Shown here: positions 24,933 through 34,216 of the stretch, one piece after another
How the letters are laid out: each line of letters opens with the position of its first letter
How positions within the stretch are numbered: position 1 is the stretch's first letter
Origin: Utricularia gibba
Taxonomy: Eukaryota > Streptophyta > Magnoliopsida > Lamiales > Lentibulariaceae
DNA length: 64,000 bases
Assembly (NCBI GenBank): GCA_002189035.1
Contig: NEEC01000002.1
Span: forward strand, 5,107,001-5,171,000
Reading direction: 5' to 3'
The notes under the pieces: generated by a model
What the model was told of the DNA's origin: nothing
Databases searched by the model: none
The model's input: only the letters and a program-made list of their open reading frames with translations
Made by a program: the position numbers and the translations under genes

Positions 24933-25342
24933 CTACGTTTCTGGAGCATCCATCAGCTTGATCATCTCCAGATTTCTTGTGAACATTTTAGCATTTTCAT
25001 AAAAAATCTTTAGGTGATGTCTATTTACCAAAAATCCTTTGTTTGAGTCTCCATCAAATATCTCCACGGCACCATTTGGAAAAATTTCTTTCACAACAAA
25101 AGGTCCTATCCATGTTGATTTCAGCTTCCCAGGATGCAATTTCAACTTGAATTGAAATAATAAAACCTTCTGAATAATCTCGAAATTCCTTTTGGAAATA
25201 TGCGCATCGTGATAGCTCTTAGCCCAAGCTTTGAATAGTTTTGAGCTCTCGTACGCGTCATTTCTCAACTCCTCCAGTTCTGAAAGTTGGAGCTTCCTAT
25301 GGCTTGCACTAAGGTCTCTAAGTTTAACTTCTTCACAGCCCA
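24933..25342 (-). pseudogene. Athila-like integrase C-terminus, split off by a solo LTR
   Basis: The minus-strand frame reads LRKLQLSELEEL-type sequence, then RNDAYESSKLFKAW, QKVLLFQFKLKLHPGKL, WIGPFVVKEIFPNGAVEI and NRHHLKIFYE. This is the conserved integrase tail and SH3-like region of Athila-type polyproteins. It is the continuation of the integrase ending at 26624; the family-C LTR (25343-26618) sits between them. Confidence 0.85.
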
Positions 25343-26618
25343 TGTTGCGTGTCGTTTCCTCAAAAAATTTAAATATTTAAAACGTAGGACACTAGAAAGC
25401 GTAGTACGAGTATCGATCACAGGGAGTTGTTTTTCGTGAAAAGTGTTTGGTAAGAAACTTCTACAAAATGTCACGGTTTTGTAAGAGAGGGTTTTTAAGA
25501 TGCAAAAATGAAAGTTATAACTTAAGTGATGGGCCTTGACTACGGGACGCAGTTCCTGGGAATAAGACTACATCTCCTTCATTTGTCCGTCCTTGTCTCG
25601 GTTTTCACTGATTTCTTCCAAATAGCTAGTTATAGAAGCAAGGAATAGCCTACTCTCCCTTACACTCTAATTGACAAGGAGGCACGGGAATAGCCTCATG
25701 TGATTCCCCCTTGGACAATTAGGAAGACAAGAGGATTGCCTTCAAAACCAAATTGTGTGCGTGTGCCTGGCTGTTGCCAATGGCCAGTGGCAAGTCCGAG
25801 GTCACAACCTGTCCACTGTCGCGGTACCTAGGCCACAAACAATCTGCTACTTCCCTCGAACCAGTAGGGTTGGAGTTGGTGCTCTTCACCTTGATTTTCA
25901 CCAAAATCCGTGAGAAGTGGCCTGCTACTCATGGACCTTGACTAAGAGTCATTACTGAAAGACTGCAACAAGACACGTGGAAGTATGCGAAATCCGAATT
26001 GAATTCAGTGAAGAACCGAGTGTATTGCTCAAGACTTGGAAGGAAACTTCATCTACTTCTCAGAAACTAAAGGTTTTTAGCCCGAAAGGGCCATGGAAAC
26101 AGAAACGAAAAGAAACTAAGTGTTCTTCCTCCTTGAGAGGAGGAAGAACTCAAAAGTTCTAAGTACAAGAGAAATTGTTCAAAATTCCAAAACTAAGTGC
26201 TCCAAGTGGTTTTTATATGACTTCCCACGTGCATTAACTCCTTTGGGTCCCCTTCCCATCATTCCTTCTGTCGCGCCACCAGACTTTGTGCCCAATCATT
26301 GCTGCAGACTCTGACATGCCATAAGTCAGGGGCCTTGAGTAGTGTCATGCTTCCGCCCACAATCATTCCAACTTGCGTACAAGGCACAAAAACTCAGAGT
26401 GTGACCACTTGCAATACTCATGCAACACTCTATGACAGTCTCCTAACATGTTTCGGTCAAAGTGTGAGAAAAAAGACATAAAATATACACAAAATGGGAA
26501 AATAGGAATTTTCTAGTAAAAATCAAATACTTAATAATAAGACTCCTAATTTGGGCGACTTCATACATAATTAACACATAATAATATCTAATAATTAACT
26601 AGAAAATGACACTTAACA
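25343..26618 (-). mobile_element. Solo LTR, family C copy 1, in the Athila-like integrase (TSD GCCCA)
   Basis: It begins TGTTGCGTGTCGTTTCC and ends AAATGACACTTAACA on the plus strand, flanked by perfect GCCCA duplications (25338-25342 and 26619-26623). The second copy at 35266-36619 aligns throughout, sharing GTAGTACGAGT, GGGAGTTGTTTTT, TGTTGCCAATG and the AAAATGACACTTAACA end. No internal genes are present. Orientation is inferred from the TGTTAAGTGTCATTTT start on the minus strand, which resembles Athila/Tat LTR starts. Length is 1276 bp. Confidence 0.9.
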
Positions 26619-26623
26619 GCCCA

Positions 26624-27420
26624 CTAGGCCTTGTGCTCAAGAGCTGCTGGTAATCTACAAGGCTTCCCATAGACCAATTGAAATGGTGAGGTCCTAATGG
26701 GGGTCTTGTATGCTGTCCGTATAGCCCAAAGTGCATCTTTCAACCTCATGCTCCAGTCCTTCCTACTTGGGTTCACGACTTTCTCCAGAATTTGTTTGAT
26801 TTCCCTGTTGGAGACTTCAGTTTGTCCATTGGTCTGTGGATGGTACGCTATAGAAGGCTTGTACCAAACATTGAAATGCTTCAAAACACTCCTTAAGGCC
26901 TGATTGTAAAAATAGGTTCCCCTAACACTGATCAGCGCCTTAGAAGTTCCATATCTCGTGAAGATGCTGTTGCGCAAGAAATTAATCACAGTCTTGGCAT
27001 CATCAGTCCGTGTAGGGATTGCCTCAATTCATTTGGACACATAATCAACCGCAACCAAAATGTAGTTGTAACCTGCTGAAATAGGAAATGGTCCAATAAA
27101 ATCTATACCCCATACATCAAATAATTCACATACAAGGATTCCTTGCTGAGACATTTCGTTTCGGTTTGATAAATTTCCTACCCTTTGGCATGGTTCACAA
27201 CCTTTGCAATAGGCGTAACATTCTCTGAAAATATGTGGCCAATAAAATCCGCAATCTATAATTTTTCTTGCTGTTCTATTTGATCCATGACGGCCACCAA
27301 AAGGTCCTGCATGACAAGAATCAATTATTTTTGGAATTTCATTTTCATGAACGCACCTTCGAATGACGCCATCATTGCATCTCTTCCATCAATATGGATC
27401 ATCCTATATGTAGTATTTGG
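26624..27420 (-). pseudogene. Athila-like integrase, zinc finger and catalytic core
   Basis: The HHCC finger remnant (CKGCEPCQR, near 27200) is followed by WGIDFIGPFP, the DDAKTV region and NGQTEVSNREIKQILEKV. The second catalytic aspartate of the DDE triad is missing: the usual S-D-x-G-T-H-F site reads SVRGTYF (near 26920). An in-frame stop separates the finger part from the core near 27030. The protein would integrate cDNA into chromosomal DNA, but this copy is dead. Confidence 0.85.
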
Positions 27421-28213
27421 CATCACTCTTCAGCTTGTTCCTCGCATGATAGTTCATTCCAGGTGGCATCACCCCTGTTGAAACATAGTTTGCAAGATCA
27501 GCAAACCACAGTTCACATATACTAGTCCGAACTAAGAATAGTTGTTCATCCGGAAACGTTTCAGTGATGATTCCATCTCCTTCACTTCCTTCAATTCTAC
27601 TGAGATGATCAGCCACAAGGTTCTCCCTTCCAGGCATGTCCTTTATCTCAACATCAAACTCTTGAACAAGAAGGACCCATCTAATAAGTCTTGGTTTGGA
27701 GTCCTTCTTCTCCATCAAGTGCTTCACCGCTGAATGATCACTGTATACCACCACTTTGCTACCTAACAGATAAGAACGAAATTTTTCCAATGCAAAAATA
27801 ACAGTAAGGAATTCCCTTTCAGTGATGGTATAATTTTTCTGAGTCTCATCCAAGGTTTTCGAAGCATAAGAGATAACATGGTGCTTTCCTTCAATTTTTT
27901 GTCCCAAAACAGCACCCACATCATGATTACTTGCATCACACATGATCTCAAAATCATATTTCCAATCAGGTGGTTGCATAATAGGTGCGGTAGTAACAGC
28001 CTTTTTTAAAGAATTAAAAGCATGCTTACATGAATAATCAAAATCAAAGGCAACATCATTATACAACAACCTGCTTAGAGGTAAGGCAATTTTTGAAAAA
28101 TTCTTAATAAACCTCCTATAAAAACCGACATGGCCTAAAACAATTCCATGATCCACCATAAAATGACATTTTTCAGAATTTAAAACCAAATTTTTCTCCA
28201 CACATTTCTTCAA
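27404..28213 (-). pseudogene. Athila-like RT tail and RNase H
   Basis: The frame begins with the end of the RT ([13 protein letters not shown]) and contains the RT thumb and RNase [19 protein letters not shown] (first catalytic Asp), [19 protein letters not shown] (catalytic Glu), [13 protein letters not shown] (second Asp). It ends with [17 protein letters not shown]. RNase H residues look intact, in contrast to the broken integrase. Confidence 0.88.
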
Positions 28214-28230
28214 AACCTGATCTAAATGGT

Positions 28231-28850
28231 CTAAGCATGACTCAAAATTCTCTCCATAACCACAAAATCATCCATAAATATTTCAATAAAATCATTATCG
28301 AAATTAGAGAAAATACTGATCATACACCTCTGAAATGTGGCTGGGGCGTTACACAATCCGAAAGGCATCCTCCTATAAGCATAAGTTCCAAATGGACATG
28401 TGAAGGTTGTCTTATCTTGGTCCTGCTCTGAAATAAGAACCTGATTATATCCAAAATATCCATCCAAAAAACAATAAAATGATTTTCCAACCAATTTTTC
28501 CAGCATCTGATCAATAAAAGGCAAAGGATAATGGTCTTTCTTTGTCACTTCATTTAATTTTCGATAATCAATGCAAACGCGCCATCAATTTTGCACCCTT
28601 TGTGGAACAAGCTCACCTTTCTCATTTTCTACCATAGTTATCCCTGTCTTCTTTGGCACCACGTGAATGGGACTCACCCATTCACTATCTGTGATAGAGT
28701 GAATAATTCTTGTATCATGGAGTTCAACAATTTCTTTTCTTATCACATCCATCATATTTGGGTTGAGGCGTCTTTGAGGTTGACGAACTGGTTTTGCACC
28801 ATCCTCTAGAAATATTCTGTGCATGCATATGGATGGGGAGATCCCCTCAA
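28231..28850 (-). pseudogene. Athila-like reverse transcriptase core
   Basis: The polymerase core is in frames 28548-28231 and the end of 29625-28585, separated by stops near 28550-28590. Motifs seen are HDTRIIHSITDSEWVSPIHV, DHYPLPFIDQMLE, YNQVLIS, MPFGLCNAPATFQRCM and the catalytic FMDDF (usual Y/F-x-DD). It would copy element RNA to DNA if intact. Confidence 0.88.
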
Positions 28851-30602
28851 TGACATCAAACGTCCAACCTATTGCCTTCTTGTTTCTATTTAGGACCTCA
28901 AGCAATCGTGACTCTTGGTCTGAGCTTAGACCAGTGGAGATGATAACAGGGTTCTTGAACTCTGCATCAAGAAAAACATATTTTAAATGGTTAGGCAACG
29001 GTTTCAATTCAGCTAACCTCTCTTCCTGAGTCTTGGCATGTACCATATTTAATTGCTCGAATTTTTCTTCAGCTTCAATTTTTGCAAATAAAGATTCTTC
29101 ATGAGCCTCTTCTTTCTCTTGAATTTCTTTCTTAAAGTGCTCTTCAATGAGTCCATCCATGACATCTACAGCACAAATACTCTCAAAATCACTTGGATAA
29201 TTCTTCACATTCTTCATGTCCAGTGTGATTTTGTCTTCATCAAAAGAAAGCTCAATGGTTCCCATTTTCACGTTAATGATAGCATAAGAAGTGCTCAAGA
29301 ATGGTCTGCTTAAAATAATTTTCGTGTCCTTTGATCCTCCATTGAGCATGTTAATCACATAAAAATCAGCTGGGAACACTAGATGCTCAATTTTCACCAA
29401 AACATCCTCCACCAAGCCTTTGGGGGAAATTACTCTCCTATCTGCTAACTCAATTTGCACACCCGATGCTTGCAAAGGTCCCAACCTAAGTGCCTCAGAG
29501 ACAGAGTTTGACATGACATTTATAGAAGCCCCCAGGTCTGCCATAGCCCTCTTGATGCACAAATCTCCTATTTTGCAAGGGATAAAAATGTACCCGTATC
29601 CTTGCGCTTCTCGGGTAGTTTCCATGTCAAAAGTGCTGAGCAGCTTTCACTCAATTTCACCTTGCCCTTCTCTTTCAGCTTGGGTTTAGACATGCATAGC
29701 TGCTTCACATACTTGACACTCTTGGGAACAAGATCAATATACTCCAAGAGAGTTAAATTCAATTGAGTGTTCCCCAATGCCTTCAACATTTTTTCCTTCT
29801 CGGTTTGCTCTTCTTTCAGCTTCAGCCTTCCTGGAAAAGGAGGCTGGGTCACCTTCACCATGACAGGTTCTAGAAGTACTTCAATTTCGTCCTCACTTTG
29901 CATAGCACCCTCGTACTCCTCTATTTCGTTCTCCTTAGTCCTAGGCTGGACTAATTCTCGTCTAGGCTTCTCTTTTCCACTCCTACGTGTCATGGCACTG
30001 ATGTTCGGTCCTTCACTAGAATTTGCGTTTGGCTTGGGTTGAGATGGCAAACTCCCTTTCTGTTTGAGGTCTCCAAGCTCTGCTGCTAGTTGACTCACTT
30101 AAACCTCCGAATTCCGGATTGCTTGTTGATTTTCAGCTTGATTCTTGATTGATTGCATCATGAATGTCTTCAACATTTATTCCAACGAATTTCCAGAATT
30201 CCCTCCAGCATTGCCTTGATTTGAGGCTTGAAATGGAGGTGCCTGATAAGATCTTTGCTCCTGAAAATTTTGCTGCCCCATGGTTGAGCTCTCCCCTCAT
30301 TAAGAATTTTTGTTGTTGCTCCAACGAAATTTTGGATGATCCCTCCAGCCTGGGTTGTAAGTATTTGAATATGGATCATATTTCTTCCTCTGCTAGGGCT
30401 CCAAATATCCCATAGCTTTGGCATGCTCCTCCTCAAATAAATCTGGGTACTTGTCCGCAACATGCCCTATTCTGTGACAGTTTCTGCACGGCATATTCTT
30501 GGCTTGGAATAAGAACAGCTCCTTCATCATTTCTGACATAGCAGCAACATTTTTTGTGAGTTCATTCTCTGAAACCCTAGGCTTGCTCTTCACTTCATAC
30601 AC
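28851..30602 (-). pseudogene. Athila-like gag C-terminus, spacer and aspartic protease
   Basis: The 30602-30393 part contains a zinc knuckle CRNCHRIGHVADKY, whose last Cys is replaced by Tyr. A charged linker follows (30098-29568). The 29625-28585 frame holds the aspartic protease, with active-site ADLGASINVMS and flap-side IILSRPFLSTSYAIINV. The protease processes the polyprotein in functional elements. Stops and frame changes at 30100-30170 and 29570-29640 break the reading. Confidence 0.82.
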
Positions 30603-31303
30603 CCTCTTGTTTTAGGCTTGCTTCCTGTGACATGCCTCGAATGCTCAGCCAAATCCTCAAACAAGGAAAGAGCTTCGATTGGTGTCTTTTTCCTTAAAAA
30701 TCCTCCTACCGCTGAATCTACCATGGCTCGGTCAGTGCACAAGAGACCATTATAAAAATATTTGACCAAAGCATTGGTCTGAAAACCATGGTGTGGGTAG
30801 GATCCCAAGAGATGATTAAATCTCTCCCAATATTCGTGCAATGATTCTCCACTCATTTGTTCAACATCACTGATTTCCTTTCTAATACCTTCAGCCTTGG
30901 AAGCTAGAAAATATTTGCTCAAAAACACTTTCTTCATTCCAACCCAATCGGTTATGCTTCCAGGCCTTAGTGAGTTGAACCACGTTTTAGCTCCTCCTTT
31001 CAAAGTAAATTGGAAGGCTCTCAAAAAAATGGAATCTTTAGTCATTCCAGCTCCTTTGAGTGATGTGCATACCGCTGTTACATTGTCTAGATGCTCATTG
31101 GGATTTTCTCCAATTTTTCCATAGAATTTGGGCAAAAAATTGATCATGGCTGGTTTCAGCTCGTTTGCTCCATCCTCTGGAAATCTGATGCACAGACCCC
31201 TGTAAGTATGATCAGCAGCATCCAATTCATTCAAGATCTTCTCAGGTTCAGCCATTCTGAAACTGCTGTTAGTCTCGGGTGGGAGCTGCCTCAATCTGCT
31301 CAC
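30590..31303 (-). pseudogene. Athila-like gag capsid region
   Basis: The 237-residue minus-strand frame matches the retrotransposon gag capsid type found in Athila/Tat elements: KPAMINFLPKFYGKIGENP, RAFQFTLKGGAKTWFNSL, PGSITDWVGMKKVFLSKYF and GESLHEYWERFNHLLGSYPH. The frame is open through the capsid but ends before the zinc knuckle. An upstream frame change near 31300 removes the natural start. Confidence 0.88.
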
Positions 31304-31424
31304 TTTCCTAACTCTTACCCTGTTCTTGCTGATAGCTCTCTCAATTTATGGGAGGAAAGTGAGATTACCTACACCAGAAGAACGTAAATGCATCAACTAG
31401 AAACACAAAACAATTAAATACCGC

Positions 31425-31442
31425 TCCTCAACAACGACGTCA
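31425..31442 (-). other. Primer-binding site of the Athila-like element (decayed tRNA-Asp type)
   Basis: On the minus strand TGACGTCGTTGTTGAGGA follows the LTR end by three bases. The known Athila-type site, complementary to tRNA-Asp, is TGGCGCCGTTGCCGGGGA. Thirteen of 18 positions agree and every difference is a C-to-T or G-to-A transition, as methylation-driven deamination would give. Confidence 0.78.
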
Positions 31443-31445
31443 ATT

Positions 31446-32422
31446 TGATAAACAGAAATTTTAGCATATCGTTGCAACTAAAGCAAATCTCCGTATCAAA
31501 TAAATTTATAATTAGGTCTACCCTAAGCTAGTCCTCCATATCATCACCAACCTTACAATTAGGTCTACCCGCATGCAAAGCATATAGAACTAGGTTCTAC
31601 TGGTTCTAACCCGGACTAACACCTACTGCTCCCGTCTTGATTTGTTGGTGTACCTCTAAATCAAGCATATAAGTTGTGAAGCTACTTGTTCCCCTCCTTA
31701 GGTCTACCCATGGCTTGATAGAAACAAGAGCTAAGGGACAATAGTGAATTTTATTAAGACTCCTAGACTCACTCCACCATGCTTCACCTTAAGGCACTCA
31801 TAGCGTTTAGCTACTCATGCTTTGAAGGTAAAAAGTGATGGCATTAACATAAAACAACGAAAATGTCGAGAACATTGTGTAGAAGTTGGGTGCAAAAGCT
31901 AAAAACATCAACAAGCTAAGATAAAGCAGTAAGGTTTCTTGATTCCGTCTGCCACTGTTCACAAGCCAGAACAGTGGCGCTGAACTGGGTCTTGATCTTC
32001 TTCCTTCACGCTGGAGGTTTTTCTCTAGAAAAATCGCCTTCTTCCTCCTTCTCCTTAAGTATTCTTCTGTGTTCGTGTTGGGGGAGAAACCCCCTCGTGT
32101 GTATTCTGAAAATTCTGGGGTGTGTCCCTCTTTTGCGACTCTCTCTCCTTCTTCTTCGCTCGCCTCCCACTGCCCAAGGAGGAGAGTGTACTTATTGCCC
32201 CCTATAGCCTAGTGACTTGCACGAAATCCAGATTTTTCCTTGATTCTTGGGCTGCTGCTAGACTCCAAGATTAGGTTAGACATGGGGTGGGCTGAATCAA
32301 AGGATTTAGCCCACTAATCACACCAAAAATTAAATTTTACTAAATTAAATAAAAACACTTAAAACTATAAAATAAACACTTAATTTTTCATATCCTAAAA
32401 CATGAAAATGTGTGTGTTATCA
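31446..32422 (-). repeat. 5' LTR of the Athila-like element (family A), internally deleted, 977 bp
   Basis: It has the same ends as the 3' LTR (TGATAAACAG to GTGTGTTATCA) but lacks about 380 bp present at roughly 22405-22785 in the partner, plus a short piece near the other end. It keeps a 35-bp segment (CTGGAGGTTTTTCTC, near 32011) that the 3' LTR has lost. The TATA/promoter part may be affected. Confidence 0.88.
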
Positions 32423-32427
32423 TTCAC

Positions 32428-34216
32428 CATTGCTGAAAACAAGGCTAATTTTTCCAAGAGTGAAGCAAAAAAAGACTTATCAAACTTAGCAAGTTTTACT
32501 TATTTTGAAGGTAATAGAGAAATTGATTTTGAAGATTCTATTGATTTTGAGATTGCACTAATGGCCACAAAATCAAATGAAAGAGTATGGTACCTTGATT
32601 GTGGAGTTTCAAATTACCTGATGGCAGATCTTAAATACTTAATAAATCTGCAAAAACTTGAACAAGAAAATTTCTTCAGCTGCAATGAAGATGGTGTGAG
32701 AATCTTGGGAAACAATAAGACAGTAATACTAATTCAAGGTAAAATGTTGAAGTTGTATGATGTTTTATATAGCCTCAACATTACTCAAAATTTGATCAAT
32801 TTTGGACAATTTATCAAACAAAATTTTGATGTTGAATTGGGTAGAGATTCCACTTGAAAAGTCACTCATTATATTCTCACTAATCCCAAAAAGAAGATTA
32901 CATTCAAGGTTGAACTTATGCCAAAAAACCTGTTCAAAGTGGAAGTATATACTTTCAAAAATTGTGTCTCATCTGTTAATAAAGAATGCTCTCTCTTACA
33001 TAGGCGTTTTAGGCATTATGGAATTAAAAATCTGAAAATCTTACAGAAAAGTGGAGAAGCTCATGAGCTCAAGGATGTACAACTGACACAACTTGTGTAG
33101 GCATGAAAATGATCAAATAAACAAGAAGACAGTTTGGCTCAAGAGATAGGCATGCCACTAAAAAATTAAAATTAATATATAGAGATGTATGCGATACATT
33201 CAAACAAATATCATTGAGTGGAATTAAGTATTTTATTATATTCATTGATAACTTTAATGGATATTACTGGATAGATTTTCTCAATAGCAAGGATCAAACA
33301 TATGATACATTTAGAAAGTTCAAAGTTGTAGTTGAGAATCAAAGTAACAAAAAAAACAAACTCTTCACATCGGACAATGGTGGAGAGTACTTAAGCAATG
33401 TATTGAAAAAGCTCTGTGATGATGAAGGAATCATTCATCACTTTATGACACCATACTCCCCTGGAGAAAATGGAACTTAGAAAGGAAAAATCAAACTATT
33501 TTAGAGATGATTCGATGGTTGTTGTTTGAGAAAAATCTACCTCTTTATCTTTGGGTCAAAGCTACCTCCACCATGGTTTACTTGCTTAATATGTTACCTT
33601 CAAAACCTTTGCAAGAAAAACTACTTATGAAGTATAGCATAGTCATCGACGGAGTGGGGGACACTTGAAAGTTTTTGGAAATTTAAGTTTTGTTCATATA
33701 CATGATGAAGTGAGAACAAAAGTGGATGAACAATCTCAAGTTGAAATTCTTGTAGGTTACAACAATGTAACCAAGGTTTATTGAATTTTTAAAAGAACTT
33801 CATAATCACTAATGCCATTTTTTATGAAGATAGAAGCTATAGTATCACTAATGATCAAATTTTCTATGATCTCGTTTTCGATAACGAAGAGTCTCTTGAG
33901 TGAGGTAATTTAAATAGTCAAGCTATAGAAGTTAATAGACATTATTTACCATAAGACACTTCTGAAGATCATGATTTAAGTGGTGAAGGTGATTCTAAAA
34001 ATGAAACAAGTACCGTTGAATCCACAAAAGATATTGACAATGAAACCCCAACATAAAAAACAAGAAGAATATATGATATTATGAGAAATTCAATATCTAT
34101 TGACTATCAGCTACTCACTTATCTGGCCTCGAATGACCATGTGAATTATGAAGATATTGTGAAAGAAGAAAAATGGAGAAAAGTCATGGAGGATAAATTA
34201 AAATCTATAAAAGACA
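32428..34216 (+). pseudogene. Copia protease and integrase remnant
   Basis: After the Athila-like insertion the copia frame resumes. The protease site reads WYLDCGVSNYLM (usual W-LDSGAS-HM; the Ser is replaced). The integrase zinc finger region follows near 32990 (ALLHRRFRHYG type). The core 33214-33480 reads YFIIFIDNFNGYYWIDFL, TSDNGGEYLS and MTPYSPGENGT. Further stop-ridden similarity runs to 34216 (LWVKATSTMVYLLNMLPSK). It ends in the N-terminal RT region WRKVMEDKLKSIKDN, cut at about 34216 by an unidentified insertion. Confidence 0.8.

Larger units (their letters stand above)
22342..32422 (-). mobile_element. Athila-like Ty3/gypsy retrotransposon nested in the copia (TSD TTCAC)
   Basis: Family-A LTRs lie at both ends (22342-23698 and 31446-32422). 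Termini are TGATAA and TTATCA, and perfect duplications TTCAC flank it at 22337-22341 and 32423-32427. Coding order on the minus strand is gag, protease, reverse transcriptase, RNase H, integrase, then an extra Lys/Glu-rich frame before the 3' LTR. The gag type, the extra 3' frame and the tRNA-Asp-like primer site point to the Athila/Tat lineage. A family-C solo LTR (25343-26618) interrupts the integrase. Removing one TSD copy and the element leaves the copia reading frame in phase. Confidence 0.93.
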
